DNA of 64,000 bases from Dolichospermum planctonicum (lineage in GTDB: Bacteria > Cyanobacteriota > Cyanobacteriia > Cyanobacteriales > Nostocaceae), in contig NZ_BJCF01000015.1 in the NCBI RefSeq assembly GCF_005402965.1, forward strand, positions 23,247 to 87,246, read 5' to 3'. The notes beneath the pieces are model-generated. The model had not been told where the DNA came from. It worked only from the letters and a program-made list of their open reading frames with translations, and did not search any database. This document shows, piece by piece, positions 44,157 to 53,269 of this stretch (its first letter is position 1; every line of letters begins with the position of its first letter). The translations under genes and the position numbers were made by a program.

Positions 44157-44273
44157 AATTTAAAAAGTTTTCATCAAGAAAAGAATAAAATTTATTGATT
44201 CTATAAAACTGTGACCAAGTAATTCAATATTTTTGGGGTTGGGGGTTGCCCACCCCGCTAACTGCTTGTGATT

Positions 44274-44918
44274 TTACAGTTCACCAGTTTCGCCATTCCT
44301 AGATTTAGATTTAGCTTTGTTAGCGCTGCGTTTAAGAGCAGAAAGTCTAGCTTCATATCGAGAACGCTGACGCTTGCTAGGAGTGTTTTCAACCAAGGTT
44401 TTTAAGGCACTACCAAGACTTTTATAAGCGTTAGGTAAACTATAACCAAAGCGGGTTGCCAGAGCGATCGCTTTTTCGTCAGCATCTAGCAATTCTTTAA
44501 TTTGTTTGTCCCCATTATTTTTTTGGTATAGTCGCCAACCGGAAACGCCACATAGAGCTAAAGCTAATACTAGTAATAATCCATCTTGTACCCACAATTC
44601 ACCCACCGCACCACCTAAACCAATGGCCAGTGCGGCCATTTCCCAGCCATCTTTAGGAATGGTGTCATTTTGAACACGAGCCACTTCGTGCCAAAACAGC
44701 AAATTCCGCTGATCCATTGCCAGAGCATCCCATTTTACCAAGTCAATTTGAATTTCTACTTGGTCTTTGCCGATTTCTTCGCAACGAATCAGAGATGGAT
44801 TAACCTCAGTTGTGCCTTCAACCGTTACCCAACTTTGTAATTCTGGCGGTAGTAAACTTTTTAACCGCCGAATTTCACTCATTTCCGCTTTAGCAGAGGA
44901 GGTTGCATAGGATGTCAT
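44274..44918 (-). CDS. DUF3318 family membrane protein
   Basis: A 214-residue protein matching cyanobacterial DUF3318: EIRRLKSLLPPELQSWV, QRNLLFWHEVARVQNDTIPK, two close hydrophobic helices (WEMAALAIGLGGAVGELWVQ; LLLVLALALCGVSGW), then a basic C-terminal tail (RSRYEARLSALKRSANKAKS). Function unknown. It is convergent with queE. Confidence 0.88.
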   Translation of the reverse strand: MTSYATSSAKAEMSEIRRLKSLLPPELQSWVTVEGTTEVNPSLIRCEEIGKDQVEIQIDLVKWDALAMDQRNLLFWHEVARVQNDTIPKDGWEMAALAIGLGGAVGELWVQDGLLLVLALALCGVSGWRLYQKNNGDKQIKELLDADEKAIALATRFGYSLPNAYKSLGSALKTLVENTPSKRQRSRYEARLSALKRSANKAKSKSRNGETGEL

Positions 44919-44985
44919 AAAAATCCAGCCCTAGGAAATTTCTTTTTTGTATATGATTAGGTTATCACTTTCCAGTTTAGCGATT

Positions 44986-45558
44986 TCAGTAGTTATCCTC
45001 TGATTCATCGGTAAAACTACCTCGCTTTTTCCGCGCTTCCATAGCTTTTTCTAGGAGTTCTAATAATCCAGGAGCTTGTTCTTGAATACTCAACAATAAT
45101 CTTTCTCCCAAGTCTATATTTCCCGGATCTTCTCCTGTTTCCATTACTTCCTGCAAACGCGGCACAGCAATGCTATCCACAATTTGGATTAATCCGCTCA
45201 GACAACGGTTAAATTGTCTTTCGGTGAGCATGGAGTCCTCTAGGGGAAATTCAATAATAGCGCGGATTTCACCATCGGAGGGATCATATTCCCATTGCAG
45301 CATTTTGGTTTCCCAAGAAATAGCCAGCATGGTTTGCAGGATGGCGTTTTTGTGGGGATGGTCTTTCACTTCCGCTAAAACTTGAGGCGCAAATAACCGG
45401 AAAAATCTCCCTTCTTCGTCCAATTGAACAACTATCAGGAAATCCTCTAGGTTTTGAGCTTCAACACCTGTAATAATCCGGTCTTCTTCTTCATCAAAAC
45501 GGTATTGCCAACCAAGATTATCTAGATACTTGGCTATCTGTTTGAGATTTGCTGCCAT
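44986..45558 (-). CDS. YbjN-like (DUF1821) protein
   Basis: A 190-residue acidic soluble protein. I start at ATG 45558 (MAANLKQIAKYLDNLGWQYR) because GAGG lies eight bases before it; a longer frame from 45621 has no ribosome binding site. The fold pattern (short helix, then IITGVEAQNLEDFLIVVQLD strands, LQTMLAISWETKMLQWEYD) resembles YbjN/type III chaperone-like proteins. It may act as a small chaperone or regulator; unproven. Confidence 0.75.
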   Translation of the reverse strand: MAANLKQIAKYLDNLGWQYRFDEEEDRIITGVEAQNLEDFLIVVQLDEEGRFFRLFAPQVLAEVKDHPHKNAILQTMLAISWETKMLQWEYDPSDGEIRAIIEFPLEDSMLTERQFNRCLSGLIQIVDSIAVPRLQEVMETGEDPGNIDLGERLLLSIQEQAPGLLELLEKAMEARKKRGSFTDESEDNY

Positions 45559-45915
45559 AAAAGCCTCGTAAGGAACAGTCGGGAGGCTGTCACCAAAATT
45601 ATTGTAACCTGGTAGGAGCATTTACTCAATTGGTACATTCAGTCGTTTGGTGTGAAAAATTGTGATGATGACAAGGAAAGAAAGGAAAAAAAGGAATTTT
45701 CCGAGATAATTGAGTTTTTTGTGTCTTTCTACTTCATTTTTGCCCAACTCGGTCAATATAACTGGATTCAAAAATCTTCTGTTGAGTTTTAGTTGCAAAA
45801 CTTAACACAGTTATCAGTCAAGTCTTTTTTCCATCTGTATCCGCACTTTGGTAGACTTAAAAACTGAAATAGCTAAAAAAAACGTACTTGACAAGTAATT
45901 TAGAGGGCAGACTCC

Positions 45916-46953
45916 GTGGAAAATACTCTTGGGTTAGAAATTATAGAAGTAGTTGAGCAAGCTGCGATCGCTTCTTCAAAATGGATGGGTAAGGGCGAAA
46001 AAAACATTGCTGACCAAGTAGCTGTGGAAGCTATGCGCGAACGGATGAATAAAATCCATATGCGCGGTCGCATTGTCATCGGTGAAGGTGAACGGGACGA
46101 AGCTCCTATGCTTTACATTGGTGAAGAAGTGGGTATCTGTACCAGACCAGATGCCGACAATTTCTGTAATGTTAATGAACTAGTAGAAATTGACATCGCT
46201 GTTGACCCCTGCGAAGGTACTAACCTGGTTGCTTATGGTCAAAATGGCTCTATGGCAGTTTTGGCAATTTCTGAAAAAGGCGGTTTATTTGCTGCTCCTG
46301 ACTTCTACATGAAGAAACTGGCAGCGCCCGCTGCCGCTAGAGGTCATGTTGATATTAACAAATCCGCTACGGAAAACCTGAAAATCCTTTCTGAATGCCT
46401 AAACCGGGCTGTGGAAGAATTAGTAGTTGTTGTTATGGACCGTCCCCGTCATAAAGAACTAATTCAAGAAATCCGCACCGCTGGTGCCAGAGTTAGACTG
46501 ATCAGCGATGGTGACGTTTCTGCTGCTATCTGTTGCGCTTTTGCTGGTACTAATATTCATGCGTTAATGGGTATCGGTGCTGCTCCCGAAGGTGTGATTT
46601 CAGCTGCGGCTTTACGTTGCTTGGGTGGACACTTCCAAGGACAATTAATCTACGATCCAGAAGTTGTCCAAACTGGTTTAATTGGTGAAAGCAGAGAAGG
46701 TAATCTAGCCCGTTTAAATGAAATGGGTATTACTGATGGTGACAAGGTTTATAACGCTAATGAATTAGCTTCTGGTGAAACGGTGTTATTCGCCGGTTGC
46801 GGTATCACTCCTGGGACTCTGATGGATGGTGTGCGTTTCTTCCACGGTGGCGCTAGAACCCAAAGCTTGGTTATTTCCAGTCAATCTAAAACCGCTCGCT
46901 TTGTGGATACAGTTCACTTGTGGCAAGAACCCAAGACTATCCAACTACGATAA
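45916..46953 (+). CDS. glpX: Class II fructose-1,6-/sedoheptulose-1,7-bisphosphatase (GlpX)
   Basis: A 345-residue enzyme, GTG start at 45916 ([20 protein letters not shown]). Family blocks: [20 protein letters not shown], the metal-binding [16 protein letters not shown], and [20 protein letters not shown]. In cyanobacteria this bifunctional F/SBPase dephosphorylates both Calvin-cycle bisphosphates. The 357-bp spacer upstream (45559-45915) should hold its promoter; I see only AT-rich sequence there. Confidence 0.96.
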   Translation: MENTLGLEIIEVVEQAAIASSKWMGKGEKNIADQVAVEAMRERMNKIHMRGRIVIGEGERDEAPMLYIGEEVGICTRPDADNFCNVNELVEIDIAVDPCEGTNLVAYGQNGSMAVLAISEKGGLFAAPDFYMKKLAAPAAARGHVDINKSATENLKILSECLNRAVEELVVVVMDRPRHKELIQEIRTAGARVRLISDGDVSAAICCAFAGTNIHALMGIGAAPEGVISAAALRCLGGHFQGQLIYDPEVVQTGLIGESREGNLARLNEMGITDGDKVYNANELASGETVLFAGCGITPGTLMDGVRFFHGGARTQSLVISSQSKTARFVDTVHLWQEPKTIQLR

Positions 46954-46954
46954 T

Positions 46955-47083
46955 CATTGGTGATTTGTGATAGGTAATTGGTGATTGGGAAAAAACTCTT
47001 ACCAATTACCTGTTACCCATGACCCATGACCTATTACCTATTACTTATTACCTATTACCTATTACCTATTACCTATTACCCAT
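46955..47083. repeat. Heptamer tandem repeats between glpX and hemA
   Basis: GGTGATT/GGTAATT units are followed, after a short gap, by CCATGAC and at least six CTATTAC units, keeping seven-base spacing. The first block and the second are partly complementary (GGTAATTGGT versus ACCAATTACC), so the spacer can fold. The array ends just before the hemA start. Confidence 0.85.
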
Positions 47084-47090
47084 TTAAGAA

Positions 47091-48377
47091 ATGAATATTG
47101 CCGTGGTGGGGTTAAGCCATAAAACAGCCCCAATAGAAGTTAGAGAAAAATTAAGTATTCCCGAAACTCAAATCGAAGGAGCGATCGCTCATCTTCTCAG
47201 TTATGCTCATATTGATGAGGTTGCTATTCTCAGCACTTGTAACCGCTTAGAAATTTATATTGTCAGTAACGAAACTACTCAAGGGATTCACGAAGTTACT
47301 CAGTTTCTTTCTGAACATAGTAAACTACCTATAGTCTCTCTGCGTCATCATCTGTTTATATTGCTCCATGGTGATGCTGTAACACATATTTTACGGGTTG
47401 CATCTGGTTTAGATAGTCTCGTCTTAGGTGAAGGTCAAATTTTAGCTCAAGTTAAACATACTCATAAACTCGGACAGCAATTTAATGGCATCAAAACCAT
47501 TTTAAATCGGTTATTTAAACAAGCCCTCACCGCCGGTAAACGAGTTCGTACGGAAACTAGTATTGGTACTGGTGCTGTTTCCATCAGTTCAGCAGCAGTA
47601 GAATTAGCGCAGATGAAGGTAAAAAATTTATCTAATTATCGCGTGTCTATTCTGGGTGCTGGGAAAATGTCCAGGTTACTTGTACAACACCTGATTTCTA
47701 AAGGTGCAAGTCAAATTAGTATTGTTAATCGTTCCCGTGGTAGGGCTGAAGAACTAGCAAATTTGTTCCCAGAACAACCTATACAAATCCATTTGCTGCC
47801 AGAGATGATGTCAGTTATTGCCGAAAGTAATATAGTATTTACTAGCACGTCATCAACAGAACCTATTCTTAATCGGGCTAAGTTAGAAATGGTACTAGAA
47901 CCAAATCAACAATTAATGTTATTTGATATTTCCGTACCTAGAAACGTAGATGCAGATGTTAATGATTTAGCCAATGTTAAAGCCTTTAATGTTGATGACT
48001 TGAAAGCCGTTGTCGCGCAAAATTATGAAAGTCGCCGCCAAATGGCGCAAGAAGCTGAGAAGATATTAAACGAGGAAGTAGGGGCTTTTGAAGTGTGGTG
48101 GCGGAGTTTAGAAACTGTTTCTACAATCAGTTCTTTACGCAATAAAGTAGAGACTATCCGCGAACAAGAATTAGAAAAAGCTTTATCGCGCTTGGGTTCA
48201 GAATTTAGCGAAAAACATCAAGAAATCATTGAAGCTTTAACACGGGGAATAGTTAATAAAATTTTGCATGATCCCATGGTGCAATTACGCGCCCAGGAAG
48301 ATGTAGAAGCGAGAAGACGATGTATGCAAACTCTACAAATGTTATTTAATTTGGACGCAGAGGAGCAATTTAGCTGA
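47091..48377 (+). CDS. hemA: Glutamyl-tRNA reductase
   Basis: A 428-residue enzyme, first step of C5 tetrapyrrole synthesis (glutamyl-tRNA to glutamate-1-semialdehyde). [20 protein letters not shown], the nucleophilic Cys in [27 protein letters not shown], and the NADPH-binding [16 protein letters not shown] are visible. The start at 47091 follows a heptamer array with only AAGAA as ribosome binding site. No Fe- or heme-linked regulator site was recognised. Confidence 0.97.
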   Translation: MNIAVVGLSHKTAPIEVREKLSIPETQIEGAIAHLLSYAHIDEVAILSTCNRLEIYIVSNETTQGIHEVTQFLSEHSKLPIVSLRHHLFILLHGDAVTHILRVASGLDSLVLGEGQILAQVKHTHKLGQQFNGIKTILNRLFKQALTAGKRVRTETSIGTGAVSISSAAVELAQMKVKNLSNYRVSILGAGKMSRLLVQHLISKGASQISIVNRSRGRAEELANLFPEQPIQIHLLPEMMSVIAESNIVFTSTSSTEPILNRAKLEMVLEPNQQLMLFDISVPRNVDADVNDLANVKAFNVDDLKAVVAQNYESRRQMAQEAEKILNEEVGAFEVWWRSLETVSTISSLRNKVETIREQELEKALSRLGSEFSEKHQEIIEALTRGIVNKILHDPMVQLRAQEDVEARRRCMQTLQMLFNLDAEEQFS

Positions 48378-48579
48378 AATTGGCAAAAAATAGGGAAAAA
48401 TGATGCCATTGCGGCTAAAAATCCCTGTTTTGCTTTGGCCTTGGCTTTGATACTTTTGGTTATGGCAGAAACAGAGCTTGTTTTGCCATAATATTCAAAC
48501 ATAAGGCTTATTTGTTATACTTAGCAAGCTTTATAAAATTTTATTAGGAGTATTTTTTGTGAAAGTTGTGTAAGTCCTA

Positions 48580-49572
48580 TTAAAATCTGTTACCGATAAA
48601 ATACAAAAGTGCCATTCGTACTGCCACACCGCTAGTTACCTGAGATTGAATTAAACTAAATTCAGGATCATCCATTAAATCAGAACTAATTTCTACACCA
48701 CGATTAACAGGTCCTGGATGTAAAACTTTAACGTCAGGTTGACAAAGTTTTAATTTAGGGCGAGTAATACCAAATAATTGATGATATTCTCTTAAACTAG
48801 GTAATAAATTGGCTGTCATGCGTTCTTTTTGTAAACGTAAAGTCATGACAAAATCAGCATTTTCTAAAGCTGGTTCTAGTTGCCAATGGGTAAATAAATT
48901 ATGGGAATTTTCGTGAACACCCAAATATTCAGCAAAGAATTTAGGTAATAATGTGGGGGGTGCTGCTAAATGCACTTGCGCCCCACTAGCAATTAAACTC
49001 CAAATATTAGAACGGGCGACACGGGAATGTAAAATATCTCCAACAATAGCAATTTTCTTGCCTTTTAATAATTCGATTCTTGGTTGTGCCGGATCAATTA
49101 AATTACAAATAGTAAATAAATCGAGTAATCCCTGAGATGGATGTTCGTGTTGTCCATCACCAGCATTAAGAACGCTAACTTTTACACCTAAACGATCCAT
49201 TTCTTGGGCTATACTCAGAGGTACTCCGGCATCTTTATGGCGGATTACCATAATATCAGTTCCCATTGCTAAATAGGTTTTTGCCGTATCTAAAATAGTT
49301 TCTCCCTTAGTCATGGAAGATGTGGAAGCAGCAAAGTTGAGAGTATCTGCACTTAATCGTTTAGCCGCTATTTCAAAACTACTGCGGGTGCGGGTAGAGG
49401 GTTCAAAAAATAAATTTGCTACCACCTGTCCCTGTAAGGTGGGGACTTTCTTTGTCCTTCGTGATAGTACCTCTTGAAATGAAGCCGCAGTTTGTAAGAC
49501 GGCGTTATATTCAGCCGTTGTAAAGTCCGCAAGTGTGAGAATATGATGACGATTCCAGGTAGTTGTAGGCAT
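48580..49572 (-). CDS. pyrB: Aspartate carbamoyltransferase catalytic subunit
   Basis: A 330-residue enzyme committing carbamoyl phosphate to pyrimidine synthesis. [19 protein letters not shown] is the carbamoyl phosphate site; [12 protein letters not shown] and the C-terminal [13 protein letters not shown] are family motifs. The start codon directly abuts a GATTTTA heptamer array, with no Shine-Dalgarno sequence visible. It lies 189 bp downstream of mgtE on the same strand and is convergent with hemA. Confidence 0.97.
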   Translation of the reverse strand: MPTTTWNRHHILTLADFTTAEYNAVLQTAASFQEVLSRRTKKVPTLQGQVVANLFFEPSTRTRSSFEIAAKRLSADTLNFAASTSSMTKGETILDTAKTYLAMGTDIMVIRHKDAGVPLSIAQEMDRLGVKVSVLNAGDGQHEHPSQGLLDLFTICNLIDPAQPRIELLKGKKIAIVGDILHSRVARSNIWSLIASGAQVHLAAPPTLLPKFFAEYLGVHENSHNLFTHWQLEPALENADFVMTLRLQKERMTANLLPSLREYHQLFGITRPKLKLCQPDVKVLHPGPVNRGVEISSDLMDDPEFSLIQSQVTSGVAVRMALLYFIGNRF

Positions 49573-49573
49573 T

Positions 49574-49756
49574 TAGATTTTAGATTTTAGATTTTGGATT
49601 TTGGATTTGAGATTTTGGGTTATTAGATTTTGGATTTTAGATTTTGGATTTTAGATTTTTGGTTATTAGATAATTGGTAATAATGAAAATAATATATACA
49701 ATTACCAATTACCAATTACCAATTACCAATTACCAATTACCCATTACCAATTACCA
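49574..49756. repeat. Two heptamer repeat arrays between mgtE and pyrB
   Basis: 49574-49672 consists of GATTTTA/GATTTTG units with period seven. 49699-49756 consists of about seven CAATTAC units plus one CCATTAC. Together they fill almost the whole spacer and lie immediately upstream of the pyrB start codon. Confidence 0.9.
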
Positions 49757-49761
49757 ATCTT

Positions 49762-51111
49762 TTAAGATTGTAAATGAAATATATTTAAAGCCATAGAAAC
49801 CATACTGAGAAAGGTTAAAAAACCGATGGTATCTAACATGGTTGTGACTAACGGACCACTCATTAAAGCCGGATCTAATTTCCACCGCTTTAAGGCCATG
49901 GGTAACAAAGTTCCCAAAGTCACAGCCACCATTGTATTAGTGGCCATGACTGCCCCTGCAATTAAAGCTACCCATTTTTCTTGGGGTTTAGCCCAAATTA
50001 GGGAAAGGGCAATCATTGTTATTCCTAATGCTAGGGCTGTTCCTAAACCGGCTAACAGTTCTTTACGGAGGATTTTCCAGGTATCTTCAGGTGTAACGTC
50101 TCCTACGCCTAAACTACGAATAGTTACGGTAAGAGCTTGTATACCGACAGTGCCACCAGTATTAGAAAATATGGGCATAATCACGGCCAGGACTGGTACA
50201 GCAGCAATCACAGATTGAAAAGGAGCGATCGCACTGGCCGCGCCAATGTATAATCCCATAATCCCCAATAACCAAGGCAACCGTTTGCGAATGGTGATGT
50301 GTGGGGCAGATAAGGCTTCTTCGTCACCACTGACCCCTGCCAATTTTTGGATATCTTCTGTAGCTTCTTCTTCTAAAATATCTACTACATCATCAATCGT
50401 AATAATACCGACTAATCTATCTTCCCTATCAACCACAGGCATGGCGATTAAGTCGTAACGCTGCATAATCCGGGCGACTTCTTCCTGGGGTGTTTCTGTT
50501 CTGACTTTGACAACGTGAGGGCTGGCAATATCTTTAATTAAAACATCGGGAAAGGTAAATAACAGTTGACGCAAAGAAACTACACTCACTAATTTGCGGT
50601 TATCATCGGTGACATAGGCGTAGTAAATTGTTTCCTTGTCTTCGTCTTGCAGGCGGATTTTACTGAGGGCTTCACCCACCGTTAAGCCTCGCCGCAAGCG
50701 GACATATTCCGTGGTCATTACCCGCCCTGCTGTCCCCTCTGGATAGCCGAGAATCGTTGACGTGGCTTGTCTTTGTTCCGGGCTGAGTTGTTGTAATAGT
50801 CGTTTAACTACTCCCGCTGGTAGTTCATCAAATAATTCCGCCCGTTCGTCGGGACTCATTTCTTCCACCAGGTGGACTACCTGGGCATCGTGGAGAGAGT
50901 TGATTAGTTCTTCCTGTACTTCTGTGGGTAAATATTCAAAGACATCTATGGCTTGGTCTTTGTTGAGTAGCCGAAAAGCGATCGCCCTTTGTTTTTCTGG
51001 CAATTGGCTGATATAGTCTCCCACATCTACAGGTTGTAGACAATTCAAATCACATTTAAGCTGATTTAAGTCAGCAATATCTAAGGAAGTACGAATTTCC
51101 TGGGTCAGCAT
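49762..51111 (-). CDS. mgtE: Magnesium transporter MgtE
   Basis: A 449-residue transporter. The N domain (HDAQVVHLVEEMSPDERAEL-type helices) is followed by a CBS pair (about 140-255: VTDDNRKLVSVVSLRQLL; VDREDRLVGIITIDDVVDIL) and five membrane helices with NTGGTVGIQALTVTIRSL and a late MATNTMVAVTLGTLLPMALK. I start at 51111, because AGGAG then lies nine bases upstream; ATG 51120 would leave no spacing. The leader carries a strong hairpin. Confidence 0.95.
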   Translation of the reverse strand: MLTQEIRTSLDIADLNQLKCDLNCLQPVDVGDYISQLPEKQRAIAFRLLNKDQAIDVFEYLPTEVQEELINSLHDAQVVHLVEEMSPDERAELFDELPAGVVKRLLQQLSPEQRQATSTILGYPEGTAGRVMTTEYVRLRRGLTVGEALSKIRLQDEDKETIYYAYVTDDNRKLVSVVSLRQLLFTFPDVLIKDIASPHVVKVRTETPQEEVARIMQRYDLIAMPVVDREDRLVGIITIDDVVDILEEEATEDIQKLAGVSGDEEALSAPHITIRKRLPWLLGIMGLYIGAASAIAPFQSVIAAVPVLAVIMPIFSNTGGTVGIQALTVTIRSLGVGDVTPEDTWKILRKELLAGLGTALALGITMIALSLIWAKPQEKWVALIAGAVMATNTMVAVTLGTLLPMALKRWKLDPALMSGPLVTTMLDTIGFLTFLSMVSMALNIFHLQS

Positions 51112-51127
51112 AATAGACATCTCCTAA

Positions 51128-51150
51128 AGTCTCCCCCGCGCTGGGAGACT
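51128..51150 (-). promoter_or_regulatory. Hairpin next to the mgtE ribosome binding site
   Basis: On the minus strand AGTCTCCC pairs perfectly with GGGAGACT around a 7-base loop (AGCGCGG). The 3' arm ends two bases before TAGGAG, the ribosome binding site. It could be an RBS-proximal control hairpin or a transcription attenuator remnant; no match to the known M-box was seen. Confidence 0.5.
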
Positions 51151-51442
51151 GCCTCGCCAGCTTAGAGGAGGGTACTACTGCCATCTGTTGGACTTTTGTC
51201 CATAACCTCTCGTGAAATTTAATATAAACACTGAAATCAAATAGCACTGCTAATTGATGGGTTTAGCCTGGAATTTGATTTCCCGATAGACGCTGTTTAA
51301 CATTTTAAGGGTAAGTTGTCACTTGTACAAGTGGTGACAGCAAATTATGGGTAAAGACTGGGAAGAAATCAAAATTATCCAATCTTTACCCCAGATGTCT
51401 ACCCGGTGGACAGGTTTAGGAGCGCAACGTTCAATAACTTGC

Positions 51443-51937
51443 TTAACTTCTTCTGGTATTTGACATTTGGTGATAACTTTGTAAATCCCTATCTAGTGAC
51501 CAGATAAATACTTCACTCATAGGGAAGCGTTGACACGATTTATGAAATTCTTGAATGATGTTGAGATCACCAAAGCTTGTTCCTTCTTGCTTATCAAGAG
51601 CTTTATTTTTGCCTGCCAGATCTGGGAATTGGTCAATCCACGATAATATTTCTTTTGTATCTGGAAATGCTGTAGGCCGCCAGGGTGCGTCTCCGTTGAA
51701 TGCAGCCTTAACTTGTTCAACAAAATGGATAGCTGTTTTTCTTCGGATTGTACCGTCACCGTTCTGGGCAATGTGGTTGCCCGTTTCCAGTATTGTCGCC
51801 ATAGGTAACAGAAAAGTGCAGCCTAACTCAATATACTCCTGAAAATTTTGCATCACTGATTCGTTATGCTCATTACAGCGGGGAACATTAAGTATATTGA
51901 GGAATACGCTAGTATCAATCAAGCAGATACTACTCAT
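51443..51937 (-). CDS. PIN-domain nuclease, partner of AAA ATPase
   Basis: A 164-residue protein from ATG 51937, overlapping the end of the ATPase gene by eight bases. The frame stays open to 52015, but the family start is MSSICLIDTSVFLNILN. PIN acidic positions are visible: LIDTSVFLN, the Glu in TILETGNHIA, the Asp in GTSFGDLNIIQEF, and WSLDRDLQSY. It is therefore probably a metal-dependent RNase. Coupling to a RecF/OLD-like ATPase suggests an effector released or activated by that ATPase. A coding-like tail in another frame follows at 51319-51491. Confidence 0.8.
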   Translation of the reverse strand: MSSICLIDTSVFLNILNVPRCNEHNESVMQNFQEYIELGCTFLLPMATILETGNHIAQNGDGTIRRKTAIHFVEQVKAAFNGDAPWRPTAFPDTKEILSWIDQFPDLAGKNKALDKQEGTSFGDLNIIQEFHKSCQRFPMSEVFIWSLDRDLQSYHQMSNTRRS

Positions 51938-53243
51938 AGCTGTACTCCTGCAAGCGAGACAGCCAGGCCAGAGCTTGCTGTTTTCTGTCTTCCGGTGTGT
52001 GCGGTGACTTAACAAATCTATCCACTACCCCAGTAGTTACCAGTTGTCCCAATGGTCCTTGTAATATTAGACTAGAGTAATCTTCCATATCTCTAAGCCT
52101 AACAAGGCGGCTATTTCCTTTATTCCTGCCTTGTGGATCTCGGAAACAAAAGACTACATCACCTAAAGCAACATCAGGTAAGGCATCCATTAAAGCTGGG
52201 TTATGGGTAGAAAGCAATACTCGTAATTTACGCCTCTCGGCAATATCTCGAATGCTGGCCAGTAGATGTTTAGCACGGTTGGGATGAACACCGTTGTCAA
52301 TTTCTTCAATTACTACTAAACTACCTTGAGTAGCCGATAGCATAGCAGCAGCGATCGCTAACACTCGTAATGTACCATCTGATAATAATGCTGCTTCATA
52401 ATAGCGACGGTTATCGCCAAAAGTTTCTGCTAGTCGCACCATAACCTCATCCCTAGGACCAATCAGGAAATCTAGCCCATCTATAGCCTGTTCTGGTAAA
52501 CTCTGGATGAAATTGAGAATGGTCTGTTGATTTTCAGGTTGGTTTTGCCATAAACGATATAAAACGCTAGAAAGATTTTTACCATCTTCTTGTAATCGCT
52601 GATCTGATTTGAAACTGTACTCGCGCATTTTGGCGGGAATAGGATCTAAAAACAGAATATTCTGTAAGACTCGTTGATATTCGCGGACAGTCTCAGGAAT
52701 TATTTTTTGGGATTTTTCATATTTGACATCAAAACGCCCAGGGCTATCTAATTGCATAAATATAGCCATTTGATCACTGCAAGTTATTTTTGGCTTGTTT
52801 TGACCCCTTGTAAAGTTGTTATAGGCCACACCAACATCAGTATTTATGCCCTGGGAAGGTTGATCTAATTCATATAAGGGGACTGTATTTATTGAGTCAG
52901 TAATGCGCTCACTACTGATGTGTAGTTCTCCATCACGCACGCTCAGAGTTATATTTAATTCATTCCATTCAGGTATATCTAATCGGCAACCAATGGTAAA
53001 ACTTGATTGTCCATGACAACATAAATCATTGACTCGACCACGCACCACTGCCTCGGCACTATTCACAGCATATTGAATACTAGAGAGTTTTTGTCCTTGT
53101 GCCAGCCATGACAGCAAGCGCAAACCTTCCAGGGCGTTACTTTTACCAGCGGCATTTGCACCTATTAAAACAGTCAAAGCTCCTAAAGGTAAGCGGCTTG
53201 TGTTATAACTTTTGAAGTTAGCGAGGGTAAATTCGATTAGCAT
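51930..53243 (-). CDS. AAA (RecF/OLD/AAA_21-like) ATPase
   Basis: A 437-residue ABC/SMC-type ATPase: MLIEFTLANFKSYN, Walker A LIGANAAGKSN (about 27-37), a signature-like LLSDGTLRVLAIAAAML, Walker B SLVVIEEIDNGVHP, and a switch histidine in LLSTHNPALMDALP. There is no TOPRIM nuclease domain, unlike OLD proteins. It ends in an overlap with a PIN-domain gene. Such pairs are typical of phage-defence and abortive-infection modules (PARIS AriA with AriB is one example with a different effector). The neighbours are housekeeping genes. Confidence 0.88.
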   Translation of the reverse strand: MLIEFTLANFKSYNTSRLPLGALTVLIGANAAGKSNALEGLRLLSWLAQGQKLSSIQYAVNSAEAVVRGRVNDLCCHGQSSFTIGCRLDIPEWNELNITLSVRDGELHISSERITDSINTVPLYELDQPSQGINTDVGVAYNNFTRGQNKPKITCSDQMAIFMQLDSPGRFDVKYEKSQKIIPETVREYQRVLQNILFLDPIPAKMREYSFKSDQRLQEDGKNLSSVLYRLWQNQPENQQTILNFIQSLPEQAIDGLDFLIGPRDEVMVRLAETFGDNRRYYEAALLSDGTLRVLAIAAAMLSATQGSLVVIEEIDNGVHPNRAKHLLASIRDIAERRKLRVLLSTHNPALMDALPDVALGDVVFCFRDPQGRNKGNSRLVRLRDMEDYSSLILQGPLGQLVTTGVVDRFVKSPHTPEDRKQQALAWLSRLQEYSYE

Positions 53244-53269
53244 GGGAATTATCTGACAGTAATTTTAAT

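Noticed and set aside
51517..51842. Two open frames inside the PIN gene on either strand
   Set aside because: They overlap the PIN gene, which has clear acidic motifs and is coupled to the ATPase gene. The alternatives lack any family feature.
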